Notes: generated by a model from the letters alone, not told the origin. A DNA stretch of 44,293 nucleotides from Prevotellaceae bacterium (GCA_031266015.1 JAISBU010000071.1:1-44293), one strand, 5' to 3'. Positions 34,856 through 43,226 are shown, numbered from the stretch's first letter. Numbers and translations: made by a program.

Positions 34856-35509
34856 CTACAGCTCTGCCAAAATTGTTTGAGAGCCAACTGCATTTTGTCC
34901 CAGCCGCACGTTTATTTTTGCGCTCAACGGCAAAAACACATCCACCCTGGAGCCGAACTTAATAAAGCCAAGCTCCGTATTCTGCTCCGCCTTGTTACCC
35001 TTCTTGGCGTAGCAAACAATACGCCTTGCGACAGCGCCCGCAATCTGTCTGAACAAAATGCGCGCCTTTCCGGTATTCACCACCACCGTAGTGCGCTCGT
35101 TTTCGGTTGATGACTTAGGATGCCAGGCCACCAAATACTTTCCATGATGATGCTTTGAATACTCCACCGTACCCGACACCGGATACCAGTTAACGTGCAC
35201 GTTATTAGGCGACATGAAAACCGATAGCTGCATGCACTTTTCTTTCAAAAATTCAGGCTCGTACACCTCTTCAACTACCACAACCTTACCATCGCAAGGC
35301 GAAAATACAGCGCCCTCCTGAGTATGTTTTTCACGGGCAGGAACTCTGAAAAAACGAAGAATAACGCCGTAAAATATAAGCGCGGCAAGCAAAAACAGAC
35401 CTGTGAAAATATTATGGTAGCCGAAGAAGTAAAACACCAGCGTGCAAACGGTAGCAAGCAGCACGAACACAACAATAATGGTGGCCGTTCCTTCTCTATG
35501 AATGCTCAT
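34856..35509 (-). CDS. psd: Phosphatidylserine decarboxylase, short form
   Basis: 217 residues with two N-terminal membrane helices (about 8-50), then the decarboxylase domain: FSPCDGKVVVVEEV, LSVFMSPNNVHVNWYPVSGT, and the autocleavage site GS within ELGFIKFGSRVDVFLP (about 177-192), where Ser becomes the pyruvoyl group. It makes phosphatidylethanolamine from phosphatidylserine at the inner membrane. The length fits the short Psd type of Bacteroidota and archaea-like enzymes. It directly follows cdsA, giving two consecutive steps of phospholipid synthesis with the serine synthase (pssA) missing from this stretch; the 176 bases after psd hold no recognisable pssA. Confidence 0.93.
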   Translation of the reverse strand: MSIHREGTATIIVVFVLLATVCTLVFYFFGYHNIFTGLFLLAALIFYGVILRFFRVPAREKHTQEGAVFSPCDGKVVVVEEVYEPEFLKEKCMQLSVFMSPNNVHVNWYPVSGTVEYSKHHHGKYLVAWHPKSSTENERTTVVVNTGKARILFRQIAGAVARRIVCYAKKGNKAEQNTELGFIKFGSRVDVFLPLSAKINVRLGQNAVGSQTILAEL

Positions 35510-35568
35510 AGCTATTATAATTTATTGGGTTTTAACAAGATGAATCCAACCTTTATCAACACTTCAGC

Positions 35569-36390
35569 TCACTCAACTACAAATATCTGTACATATGCAA
35601 ATACCAAAGGCAAAGAAAGCAGCACAGCGTCAAACCTATCCAAAAGGCCACCGTGACCGGGCATTATAGAGCCCGAATCCTTTACCCCGGCATTACGCTT
35701 GATCATGGACTCTACCAAGTCGCCAAATACTCCGGTAATAGCTACGATAAGGCCAATAGCAGCAATGTGCACAAACTGCGTTCCCTCAAAGGCAAGGTGC
35801 AGCAAGTAAGCCACGCCCACTACAGAAATTATTCCTCCGAAATAGCCTTCCCATGATTTCTTTGGCGAAATGCTTGGAAACAGCTTGTGTTTACCTAGCA
35901 TTATCCCAAAAAGATAGGCAAAAGTATCATTGGCCCAAAGCATCAAGAAGAAGCAAAGCATGAATGTAGCGCCGAATTCATACTTCATAATCACATTTGA
36001 AACAGCAAAAGGAACGCCGATGTACATCACGCCCATTAAAGTATGAGCGATATTATTCACCACGGTGGCCGACTTACGATATAGCTCTACAAAGAAAATT
36101 AACGTACCAATCGGCACCAGCAGGTACCACAAAATATAATCTACAGCCTCGCCCCACAACACGTACGAATTTGCAAAAGCTGCAAAAAACGCCACTGCAC
36201 TGGCCAGCATTCCCAAGAACCACTGAGGCTTTGCGCCCAGCAGCACCGACATCCGATAAAACTCGTACTGCAATACAAGCATGGCTAGACCCATAGCTAT
36301 CGCAAACGATAGCTGCCCAAAATAAATTGAGCCTAATACAAGCACAACGTATACAGCCCCCGAGATCGCTCTGACTAATACTTTCTTCAC
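35569..36390 (-). CDS. cdsA: Phosphatidate cytidylyltransferase
   Basis: 273 residues, very hydrophobic, with about seven or eight membrane helices. The CDP-alcohol signature near the C-terminus reads SMIKRNAGVKDSG, then PGHGGLLDRFD (about 232-257), as required for CTP/Mg binding. It converts phosphatidic acid and CTP to CDP-diacylglycerol, the precursor for phospholipids including the phosphatidylserine used by Psd downstream. It starts 13 bases after the DUF2007 gene and is probably co-transcribed with ftsH and rsfS, a gene order often seen in Bacteroidales. Confidence 0.95.
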   Translation of the reverse strand: MKKVLVRAISGAVYVVLVLGSIYFGQLSFAIAMGLAMLVLQYEFYRMSVLLGAKPQWFLGMLASAVAFFAAFANSYVLWGEAVDYILWYLLVPIGTLIFFVELYRKSATVVNNIAHTLMGVMYIGVPFAVSNVIMKYEFGATFMLCFFLMLWANDTFAYLFGIMLGKHKLFPSISPKKSWEGYFGGIISVVGVAYLLHLAFEGTQFVHIAAIGLIVAITGVFGDLVESMIKRNAGVKDSGSIMPGHGGLLDRFDAVLLSLPLVFAYVQIFVVE

Positions 36391-36403
36391 CTTACCTTAT
36401 ATT

Positions 36404-36598
36404 CTATTTTTCAATAATACCCAAAGCAGCCGCCTCATTGGACTCATGCACATACAGCTCTGCATAACCTATGGCCAGCTCACTATCTTTCTTATTAAGC
36501 AATACCGAATATATGCCGGCATCTTCCAGCCGCTGACGGTACATTTCCAGCATAATCAAGTCTGATGACGATGATATTTTTATCCATCCTGCTTCCAT
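36404..36598 (-). CDS. DUF2007 small protein (putative signal-transducing protein)
   Basis: 64 residues. The pattern IKISSSSDLIMLEMYRQRLE, then AGIYSVLLNKKDSELAIGYA and LYVHESNEAAAL is typical of DUF2007, a PII-like-fold small domain. The function is not established. It sits between ftsH and cdsA in the same direction with short gaps (55 and 13 bases) and is likely part of their transcript. Confidence 0.85.
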   Translation of the reverse strand: MEAGWIKISSSSDLIMLEMYRQRLEDAGIYSVLLNKKDSELAIGYAELYVHESNEAAALGIIEK

Positions 36599-36653
36599 AA
36601 TTCACAGTGTGTTAAGGTAAATATACTAAAAACCTCCATCGCACAAGAACCGC

Positions 36654-38846
36654 CTATTCTGCCATGTCTGTATGCTCGGGTTTTGGAGCATCCTCTCCAC
36701 CTTCCGGTAGCTGTCCGGTTGAAGCAGGCTTTTTCTTTTTCTTCACAGGCATAGCGCCAAATAATGAAGGCTCAGTTTCCTCAGCTTCCGGAGCCTTAGC
36801 CGCAGCGCTTTCAACGGCTTGTGCCATCTCTGCGGCGCTACCTTCTTCAGCTTCTGTAGCATCATCCGCTTTTTTAGCACGGAGCTTGCGCTTCGGCTTC
36901 ACACCCTCTTCGGCTGACTTATCTCCCCTGCGTTTACCGAAAATCTTTTCCAAATCCTCGCTGAAAATAACCTCGCGCTCAAGCAGCAACTCCGCCAGCT
37001 GACGTAACCCCTCCTTGTGCTTAGCTAGAGTTTGTTTAGCCATTTTGTAAGCGTTCTCCACCATTACCTTTACTTCTTCGTCTATTACTTCCGAAGTTTT
37101 TTCGCTGTATGGCTTACTAAAAGCATAATCCGATTGACCGGTAGAATCGTAGTAGCTCAAGTTGCGCAGCCTCGGACTCATACCGTAAAACGCAATCATA
37201 GAGTACGCCTGCTTGGTTACACGCTCCAAATCGCTGAGCGCTCCGGTTGATATTTTCCCAAATGTCAGCTCCTCAGATGCACGTCCGCCAAGCGTTGCGG
37301 CCATTTCATGCATAAGCTGCTCTGTAGTAGTAATTTGTCGCTCCTCGGGCAAATACCAAGCCGCACCCAACGAGCGACCGCGTGGAATGATGGTAACCTT
37401 TACCAAAGGATTGGCATGCTCCAACATCCAGCTAACAGTAGCATGTCCGGCCTCATGGTAGGCAATAGCGCGTTTTTCCTCTATAGAAATAATCTTATTC
37501 TTCTTCTCTAAACCGCCAATAATACGATCTACAGCGTCCAAGAAATCCTGCTTCTCAATAGCCTTTTTGTTTCTACGGGCGGCAATAAGGGCGGCCTCGT
37601 TGCATACGTTGGCAATATCGGCGCCTGAAAATCCGGGAGTTTGCTTAGCCAAAAAGTCAATATTAAACCCTTCTACCAGCTTCAATCCACGCAGGTGCAC
37701 CTTAAAAATATCCAGGCGCTCCTTCAAATCCGGCAGGTCAACATGAATTTGTCGGTCAAAGCGTCCGGCGCGCAGCAATGCCCTGTCCAAAATATCGGCA
37801 CGGTTGGTAGCGGCAAGAATAATAACACCAGAGTTTGAACCAAAGCCGTCCATCTCTGTAAGCAACTGATTCAAAGTATTTTCACGCTCATCGTTAGCGT
37901 TGAAATTCGAATTTTTTCCACGAGCGCGACCAATAGCGTCAATTTCATCAATAAATATGATACACGGCGCTTTCTCTTTCGCTTGTTTGAACAAGTCACG
38001 CACACGTGAAGCGCCCACGCCCACAAACATTTCCACAAAATCTGAACCTGAAAGCGAGAAGAAAGGCACATTAGCTTCGCCTGCTACCGCTTTGGCTAAC
38101 AACGTTTTACCTACTCCGGGAGGGCCAACAAGCAGGGCGCCTTTTGGTATCTTACCACCCAAATCCGTGTAGCGCTTCGGGTTCTTCAGGAAATCTACAA
38201 TTTCCATAATTTCTACCTTGGCTTCCTCCAATCCGGCTACATCGTTGAAGGTAATCTTTACCTTACTGTCCTTATCAAACAGCTGGGCTTTGGATTTTCC
38301 TACGCTGAAAATACCTCCGCCGCCGCCCAGCGGCCCGTTCATGCGGCGCATAAAGAAGAACCAAATGGCCACCAAAAGAATAATGGGAAAAAGGAAGTTT
38401 AGTATATTACCCCAGAAATCCGTTCGCTCGGTATAAGTCGGCTCTATACGCTCGTCCTCGGGGATACCCAGCTGCGCCTGCGCCTCTTTCAGGTTGTCCT
38501 CAAAGACCTTGCTATCGCCAATGGAAAAATAGAACTGAGGCCCGGATTTGGAAGGAGAATCAAATCTACCCTTAAGCAAGTCCTTGTACTTATCCGTAGT
38601 ACCCGGCTTCAGGTATACCTCTACCTGCTTGGTGTTAGCGCCAGAGATAACGACCATTTTTCCCACATCGCGGTTAACCAGCATTTTGTCACGAACATCA
38701 CGCCATGTAGCCTCTACCGGAGAGCCGGCGCTGTAAAAAAAGTGAATGCCGAAAATTCCGACTATGATTAATGTGTAAACCCAAAACACATTATTGTTGT
38801 TCGGTTTTCGCTTACCCTGTATGGGATTTGTTGATTTCTTCTCCAT
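36654..38846 (-). CDS. ftsH: ATP-dependent zinc metalloprotease FtsH
   Basis: I chose the ATG at 38846 (730 residues): it follows an AGGAAAGGAAAG purine stretch, whereas the TTG at 38882 adds only 12 residues. N-terminal helix (about 20-40), periplasmic domain, second helix (about 148-167), AAA+ module with Walker A GPPGVGKT (241-248), Walker [10 protein letters not shown] (295-303), second region of homology [20 protein letters not shown], and zinc site HEAGH (464-468). It degrades membrane and regulatory proteins. After the protease domain (about residue 632) comes a roughly 95-residue Lys/Glu/Ala-rich tail with [10 protein letters not shown] and KKKKK, which may be disordered. It lies 72 bases downstream of rsfS. 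Confidence 0.96.
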   Translation of the reverse strand: MEKKSTNPIQGKRKPNNNNVFWVYTLIIVGIFGIHFFYSAGSPVEATWRDVRDKMLVNRDVGKMVVISGANTKQVEVYLKPGTTDKYKDLLKGRFDSPSKSGPQFYFSIGDSKVFEDNLKEAQAQLGIPEDERIEPTYTERTDFWGNILNFLFPIILLVAIWFFFMRRMNGPLGGGGGIFSVGKSKAQLFDKDSKVKITFNDVAGLEEAKVEIMEIVDFLKNPKRYTDLGGKIPKGALLVGPPGVGKTLLAKAVAGEANVPFFSLSGSDFVEMFVGVGASRVRDLFKQAKEKAPCIIFIDEIDAIGRARGKNSNFNANDERENTLNQLLTEMDGFGSNSGVIILAATNRADILDRALLRAGRFDRQIHVDLPDLKERLDIFKVHLRGLKLVEGFNIDFLAKQTPGFSGADIANVCNEAALIAARRNKKAIEKQDFLDAVDRIIGGLEKKNKIISIEEKRAIAYHEAGHATVSWMLEHANPLVKVTIIPRGRSLGAAWYLPEERQITTTEQLMHEMAATLGGRASEELTFGKISTGALSDLERVTKQAYSMIAFYGMSPRLRNLSYYDSTGQSDYAFSKPYSEKTSEVIDEEVKVMVENAYKMAKQTLAKHKEGLRQLAELLLEREVIFSEDLEKIFGKRRGDKSAEEGVKPKRKLRAKKADDATEAEEGSAAEMAQAVESAAAKAPEAEETEPSLFGAMPVKKKKKPASTGQLPEGGEDAPKPEHTDMAE

Positions 38847-38918
38847 ATCTTTTCTTTCCTTTCCTATTTTCTCATGCTGCAAAATGCCTTTAGAGTCGAC
38901 ATTCGCAAAGGTTGGTCT

Positions 38919-39578
38919 CTACTTTTTAGCTGTTTTCTTTACGGCGGATTTCTTAGCCATTGTAGTAGCCTTTTTCGCAGCGGGCTTAACGGCAACTCTC
39001 TTAGCTGTGGCTTTAGCCTTTGTTGCAGCCTTTTTTACCGCTGCTTTTTTAGCAGCTTCGACCTCCAGCCGCTCTATCTCCTTAGCCTCCTTTCTGGCAG
39101 CAGCCTGTTTTTTCTCCACGCCAGCCTTGCTTACCGACTTTTTTGCCGCAGGTTTCTTCTCCTCCTTAGCCACCGCTTTTTTCGGCGCAGCCTTCTTCAC
39201 AGGTTCATCAGCATGCGGCTCCTCAATGGCATCTGCCCAAAGCTCCTCTATGCGATAAAATTCCCGTGTTTCTGTCTGGAAAACATGAGCGATTACATCA
39301 ATGTAATCCAACGCAATCCAAAGCGCATTCTCATATCCATCGGAACGATGAGGCTTTTGCCCCAGCGTTTTATAAACGTGCTCCTCTATATTGCCTGCAA
39401 TGGCCTCAACCTGTGTGGTAGATTGCGCACTGCAAATTACGAAGTAGCTACAAATAGCGCCCTCGATTGGACTAAGATCCAAACTGATTACCTGCTCGCC
39501 TTTCCTGTCAAGCATGGCCTGCGCCACGGCATCGCGCAGCTCCAACGCCTCTTTTTCTGCTACATTTTTTTTCGCCAC
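38919..39578 (-). CDS. rsfS: Ribosomal silencing factor RsfS with histone-H1-like C-terminal tail
   Basis: 219 residues. Residues about 5-118 are a complete RsfS/Iojap domain (ISLDLSPIEGAICSYFVICS, YENALWIALDYIDVIAHVF, EFYRIEELWADA). It binds L14 of the large ribosomal subunit and blocks subunit joining under starvation. The last about 100 residues are unusual: Lys/Ala/Val-rich with many KKAA, KKA and AKK units, resembling histone H1 or HU-like DNA-binding tails. Ordinary RsfS proteins stop near 110-140 residues. The tail remains in frame with the domain and is followed by a clean stop, so it is not a frameshift product. It could bind nucleic acid (rRNA or DNA). First gene of the ftsH-cdsA group. 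Confidence 0.9.
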   Translation of the reverse strand: MAKKNVAEKEALELRDAVAQAMLDRKGEQVISLDLSPIEGAICSYFVICSAQSTTQVEAIAGNIEEHVYKTLGQKPHRSDGYENALWIALDYIDVIAHVFQTETREFYRIEELWADAIEEPHADEPVKKAAPKKAVAKEEKKPAAKKSVSKAGVEKKQAAARKEAKEIERLEVEAAKKAAVKKAATKAKATAKRVAVKPAAKKATTMAKKSAVKKTAKK

Positions 39579-39646
39579 TATTCTCTACGCAAAATTTGAA
39601 TAAAATTTAAGCCTGTTTCTGGTTGGCAGAAAAAGCCTTTAACTTA

Positions 39647-39654
39647 CAAATATA
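39647..39654 (-). promoter_or_regulatory. Probable promoter -7 box of rsfS operon
   Basis: TATATTTG on the minus strand, exact TAnnTTTG match, 68 bases before the rsfS start. No convincing -33 box. Confidence 0.4.
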
Positions 39655-39678
39655 CTAAATAATGTTGACACATTTTCT

Positions 39679-39686
39679 TACCTTTG
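39679..39686 (+). promoter_or_regulatory. Probable promoter -7 box toward birA
   Basis: TACCTTTG on the plus strand, exact TAnnTTTG match, in the divergent rsfS/birA gap, about 117 bases before the birA start. Confidence 0.35.
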
Positions 39687-39803
39687 CCGGGAAAAAGTTA
39701 TCCACCGCCAAGAACCCGCCGCCACTTGGTTGGATGCATAAGTTTTCAAAAACGGCAACTCATCTCAAAACATAGCGATTAATGCACTGAAAATTAGGAA
39801 TAT

Positions 39804-40532
39804 ATGCAATTCACAATTCATTATGTCGAACAAACGGAATCTACTAATGATTTGTTAACCAAAATGTTATACGGTAAACCGATGGAAGGAGTTGTGGTGC
39901 GAGCGTATGCTCAAACCCAGGGACGTGGACAGCAAGGAGCGTCATGGGAAAGCGAAGCCGGAAAGAATCTCACATTTTCACTATCGTTACTACCGGCGTT
40001 TCTGGCTGCAACAGCTATGTTCTACATGGTAAAAGTAGGCTCTTTAGCCGTAGTAGACTTTCTCGCAGCCGAAGGTATACAGGCCGCCGTCAAATGGCCA
40101 AATGACATTTATGTGGACGATAAAAAGATTTGCGGAATGCTGATTGAGCAAAAAATAGCAGGGGGCAACATCGCACAAGCTATTGTAGGCATTGGCCTAA
40201 ACGTAAATCAGCGCGTTTTCCTGCACGCTCCCAATCCAACCTCGATGTCGCTTGTTGACGGTAAGGAAAGAGATGTAAATCAATGCCTCAAGCAGCTGTC
40301 GGAGCATATAGACAAGCGCTATCAAGCGCTTAAGGAACGGCGCTTTGAAGAGCTGGACAAGGACTACGCGGAAAAGATGTACAGGGGCCACGGTTACCAC
40401 AACTTTTGTAGTAGCAATGAAATCTTCTCCGCCAAAATTGTAAACGTAAAAACCAGCGGAGAGCTGGTTTTAGAAAAGGAAAACGGCAAGCAACGAACCT
40501 TCGCCTTTAAGCAGGTAACATTTTTACAGTGA
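39804..40532 (+). CDS. birA: Biotin--[acetyl-CoA-carboxylase] ligase, short form
   Basis: 242 residues, the catalytic and C-terminal domains only, without the DNA-binding N-terminus of E. coli BirA, so it is a ligase and not a repressor. Signatures: ESTNDLL, the biotinyl-AMP loop TQGRGQQGASWESEAGKNLT (about 40-60), VKWPNDIYVDDKKICGMLIE (about 95-115), GIGLNVNQ. It attaches biotin to carboxylase carrier subunits in the cytoplasm. Divergent from rsfS and single, with the next gene convergent. Its stop codon is TGA. Confidence 0.95.
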   Translation: MQFTIHYVEQTESTNDLLTKMLYGKPMEGVVVRAYAQTQGRGQQGASWESEAGKNLTFSLSLLPAFLAATAMFYMVKVGSLAVVDFLAAEGIQAAVKWPNDIYVDDKKICGMLIEQKIAGGNIAQAIVGIGLNVNQRVFLHAPNPTSMSLVDGKERDVNQCLKQLSEHIDKRYQALKERRFEELDKDYAEKMYRGHGYHNFCSSNEIFSAKIVNVKTSGELVLEKENGKQRTFAFKQVTFLQ

Positions 40533-40573
40533 CCAAGCTCCAGCTGCCAGCTACTAAGCAGGATTGTAAATTG

Positions 40574-40984
40574 TCATTGTCCATTAAGCGCTGCCGCCAT
40601 GTGAAATGCAAATTGCTCAATGCCCTTCTGCAGCTTTTTTCCCATCAACCCACGCATAATCATGTTGAGCTCTGCACGCAAGGTTAGCTTAATTCTGGTA
40701 TCGCAGGGAGCTGCCTCCTTCATTTGTATCCAAAAGAGAAAATCAAACGGAACTTTTCCGTTGGCGCCGTACTTTACAAAGCTGTTTTGCGCCTTGTCGA
40801 TAATCCTGACTCCGGTTTTACCCAGCTGCTTTACCGTAAACGTGCATTCGTTTTCCGTAGCCTCAAAGTCCTCCGCCTGATCCTTAGGAATCAGATCCGA
40901 AAACTTCGTGAAATCCGACAAAATATCGTATAGCTGCCCTATCGGACGCCGTACTTTTTCTACCTTGCTGACGTAATCTGCCAT
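40574..40984 (-). CDS. SRPBCC (START-like) family protein
   Basis: 136 residues. Features: an N-terminal strand with KVEKVRRPIGQLYDILSDFT, a middle block with FTVKQLGKTGVRIIDKA, and a C-terminal helix KLQKGIEQFAFHMAAALNG. This is the helix-grip fold of polyketide-cyclase/START-like small proteins, widespread in Bacteroidota as single-domain proteins next to pyrE. The ligand is unknown. It follows pyrE in the same direction after 116 bases of repeat sequence and may be co-transcribed. Confidence 0.85.
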   Translation of the reverse strand: MADYVSKVEKVRRPIGQLYDILSDFTKFSDLIPKDQAEDFEATENECTFTVKQLGKTGVRIIDKAQNSFVKYGANGKVPFDFLFWIQMKEAAPCDTRIKLTLRAELNMIMRGLMGKKLQKGIEQFAFHMAAALNGQ

Positions 40985-41060
40985 TTGACCATTTACAATT
41001 TGACCATTTACAATTTTTTACCCACGCCGCAATCCTTCGACATGCTCAGCATGACACCCC
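40981..41060. repeat. Dispersed repeat between pyrE and the SRPBCC gene
   Basis: Two tandem copies of CATTTGACCATTTACAATTT-type AT arm (40981-41018, with a 17-base period), then CACGCCGCAATCCTTCGACA and TGCTCAGCATGACA. The AT arm touches the start codon of the SRPBCC gene. A further AT-arm copy lies at about 40562-40585 over its 3' end. Confidence 0.65.
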
Positions 41061-41100
41061 ACAATGCCGAGCGGCAAGCTGCCACCGCTTACTGCGACCA

Positions 41101-41727
41101 TTAAACGCCCCACTTGTCCGGCGCTTCGCGCCACTTCTGCAGCACAGCCGCCTCCTCGGGTTTCACGTAGCCCGACGCCACCGCCTCTTCAATCAGCTCA
41201 TTGTAGCCGGACAGCGCCGCCAGCTCACATTTTGCAGCCTCAAAATTTTTACGGGCGGCTTCAAAACCATAGGTAAAAATGGCAACCATGCCCAACACCT
41301 TAGCGCCCGCATCACGCAGCGCCGCAAGTGCGCTGAGGCTGCTACCTCCGGTAGAAACCGAATCCTCCACCACAACCACCTTCTTATTCGGCTGCAGCTC
41401 TCCCTCTATTTGATTCCCCAGACCATGCTCCTTGGGCATTGCACGCACGTATACGAACGGCAAATTCAGCTGCTCTGCCACCAAAAGTCCGTAAGCGATT
41501 GCTCCGGTTGCAACGCCTGCGACTACCTCCACATCCGGATATTTACATTTTACCAGCCGCGAAAAAGCCTCAGCGATTTGCCTGCGCACCGCCGGATACG
41601 CCAACGCCTTACGATTATCGCAGTATACAGGCGATTTCCAGCCGGATGCCCAGCTAAAAGGATTTGCCGGATTCAATTTTATTGCCTTAATTTGCAGTAA
41701 ACTTTGCGCTATTTTGGCTGTATTCAT
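41101..41727 (-). CDS. pyrE: Orotate phosphoribosyltransferase
   Basis: 208 residues, standard length. The PRPP-binding motif VVVVEDSVSTGGSSLSAL is at about 116-133. Upstream blocks include NPANPFSWASGWKSPVYCDN and the KEHGLGNQIEGEL loop. It forms OMP from orotate and PRPP in pyrimidine synthesis. A minus-strand TATCTTTG box at 41754-41761 gives a leader of about 20 bases. It is divergent from the NUDIX gene and upstream of the SRPBCC gene, an association common in Bacteroidota. Confidence 0.96.
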   Translation of the reverse strand: MNTAKIAQSLLQIKAIKLNPANPFSWASGWKSPVYCDNRKALAYPAVRRQIAEAFSRLVKCKYPDVEVVAGVATGAIAYGLLVAEQLNLPFVYVRAMPKEHGLGNQIEGELQPNKKVVVVEDSVSTGGSSLSALAALRDAGAKVLGMVAIFTYGFEAARKNFEAAKCELAALSGYNELIEEAVASGYVKPEEAAVLQKWREAPDKWGV

Positions 41728-41753
41728 TTGCTTTTCTTTTTGAAAAAGGTAAG

Positions 41754-41761
41754 CAAAGATA
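41754..41761 (-). promoter_or_regulatory. Probable pyrE promoter -7 box
   Basis: TATCTTTG on the minus strand, exact TAnnTTTG match, 27 bases before the pyrE start. Confidence 0.45.
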
Positions 41762-41857
41762 GGAAAAAAACAGAGCCAGCGATTTGTAGAGGCTGAATTT
41801 GCTGCAGTAAAAGCAGGGTTTTAGCCCGTAACCGGATAGTAAAGAGCATTAAAAATA

Positions 41858-42370
41858 ATGAATAGCAACGATACGGTAATTTCCGTTTTTTCTGAAAATA
41901 AAAACCTGCAAATTCCCGCCAGCGAATGGGAACGGTTTTGTAGCGGCTACAAGGTAGTAGAAGCCGCAGGGGGACTGGTGTACAATCCCAAAGGCGAGCG
42001 CTTAATGATTTACCGCCGTGGGTATTGGGATTTACCCAAGGGAAAGGTTGAGAAAAATGAAAAGCCGGAGGAGTGCGCCCTGCGTGAGGTAAAAGAAGAA
42101 TGTGGGGTACATGGACTTTCTATTCAAAAATTAATTTGTACCACCCGCCACACCTACCGGGAAAAAGGACAGGCGATACTCAAAATTTCGCATTGGTATG
42201 CCATGTCGTGCGATAACGGCAACCCACCTATACCTCAAACCGAAGAGGATATTACAATTGCGGAATGGTCTGATTATAAGAAAGTTACAGAAAATTTAAG
42301 GGGTTGTTATCCATCTATTTCAGAGGTTTTCTCAGTAGCGAAGCAGCTCCCATTTACGATTGACAATTGA
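41858..42370 (+). CDS. NUDIX hydrolase
   Basis: 170 residues. The Nudix box is complete: GKVEKNEKPEECALREVKEE followed by CGV (about 66-88), fitting GX5EX7REUXEEXGU. An N-terminal extension of about 30 residues precedes the core (EAAGGLVYNPKGERLMIYRR, DLPKGKVE). It hydrolyses a nucleoside diphosphate linked to another group; the substrate cannot be read from sequence, but the layout resembles MutT/Ap4A-type enzymes of Bacteroidota. The last residues (PFTIDN) and the stop codon are formed by the AT-rich arm of a dispersed repeat, so the original C-terminus may have been altered by it. Divergent from pyrE. Confidence 0.92.
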   Translation: MNSNDTVISVFSENKNLQIPASEWERFCSGYKVVEAAGGLVYNPKGERLMIYRRGYWDLPKGKVEKNEKPEECALREVKEECGVHGLSIQKLICTTRHTYREKGQAILKISHWYAMSCDNGNPPIPQTEEDITIAEWSDYKKVTENLRGCYPSISEVFSVAKQLPFTIDN

Positions 42371-42790
42371 CGATTTACAATTTACCAGTGCGCATGCGTT
42401 GTCCTGCTAAGCCGTGCAGTAGAGACGCGGCGTGTCGCGTCTCTACTCGTGATAATGTGGCATCAGGGTGCAAACCCGAAATCCTTCGCCTCGCTCAGGA
42501 TGATAGCGTACGCACATGCACAGCATGAGGTTCCTCCACTCCGCTGCGCTCCGGTCGGAATGACGAGGCGGCGGTAAGGAAAAAAAATGTAAGTGGAGGT
42601 TCCTCCGCTCCGCTGCGCTCCGGTCGGAATGACGAGGCGGCGGTGAGGAAAAAGGGGGAGGTTTGCGGCGGCTTCGCCGCCGCAAACCTCCCCTACTTAT
42701 TTTACCTCCTTGCCACCGCCGTCATTTCGACCAAGCGCACGAGGTACGAGGGCGCGCGTGGAGAAACCTCTATCATTTATAATTTTTAAT
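42350..42790. repeat. Largest cluster of the composite dispersed repeat
   Basis: Order: AT arm CATTTACGATTGACAATTGA (42350-42369), CCAGTGCGCATGCGTTGTC (42386-42404), two AGAGACGCG units facing each other, GCAAACCCGAAATCCTTCGCC, CTCGCTCAGGATGA, then two tandem copies of a GAGGTTCCTCC...CTCCGGTCGGAATGACGAGG unit (42527-42597 and 42596-42655), the GC hairpin and GTCATTTCGACCAAGCGCAC (42721-42740). Copy 42524-42598 is nearly identical to 44174-44248. Open frames here are repeat translations, not genes. Confidence 0.8.
42658..42690. repeat. GC-rich hairpin, 15-base arms
   Basis: GAGGTTTGCGGCGGC and perfect complement GCCGCCGCAAACCTC around TTC. It occupies the same place in the repeat as 5526-5554 and 44250-44280 but with different paired bases. 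Confidence 0.75.
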
Positions 42791-42851
42791 TCATTAAAAT
42801 GCACGCGCACGGCATCCTAATTATCAATAATCAATTATAATTGATTATTGA

Positions 42852-43080
42852 TTAAAATGGGGGGGAAGCATGGGGGATAATTTCTTGGACACAGCAAACG
42901 GCTTCCCCGTTCGCCTTATTGTTGTTGACCGGGTTGCTGGCTGTACTGTTGAAGTTCAGGCGGTAACCGTTAGTACCATTATTGTGCAGCTAATGCTCTT
43001 AATTCTTCAATATACTTTTCCAGCCCCGCTACGATGAACTTTTTTTGCGTATCAGAAAAACGCCCCGGTTTGAATCGGCA
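42852..43080 (-). pseudogene. Decayed coding stretch resembling a DGR target C-terminus or template repeat
   Basis: Read on the minus strand, two protein-like runs overlap in different frames. The first (43080 to 42979) gives RFKPGRFSDTQKKF, IVAGLEKYIEELRALAAQ and a stop, with no start codon upstream in frame and a stop 21 codons before. The second (42983 to about 42852) gives NNGTNGYRLNFNSTASNP, then VNNNKANGEAVCCVQE. The YxLNFNS...NNNKANG...VxCVQ pattern is characteristic of the C-termini of FISUMP-type proteins diversified by retroelements, where Asn (AAY) codons mark variable positions. No reverse transcriptase gene is nearby. The rest of 42791-43226 holds only AT-rich repeats and no convincing gene. 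Confidence 0.35.
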
Positions 43081-43226
43081 TACAACCGGCTATGTACAAC
43101 GCCATGCGGAGAATCTCACGCTTTGCGCAACGCTGTTACGGTAATAAAAGAGGTGTGCGGTCTTACAGCAGAAGGCGCTCGAAATATGGAAAAATCATGA
43201 AAAAAGTAGTTCTTTCGGAATAAAAT

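Noticed and set aside
42443..42685. Open frames in repeat clusters (also 44045-44292, 18532-18783, 31106-31297)
   Set aside because: Their peptides are translations of the dispersed repeat blocks and recur with the DNA repeat in several frames; no ribosome binding sites or domains.
42524..42690. Near-identical tandem units as a CRISPR array
   Set aside because: Only two adjacent units of about 70 bases, no regular spacers, and the same unit recurs alone elsewhere; no cas genes.
43092..43223. A 43-codon Arg-rich plus-strand frame next to the DGR-like relic
   Set aside because: No ribosome binding site, highly skewed Arg/Ser composition, and competing readable frames on both strands; not supportable as a gene.
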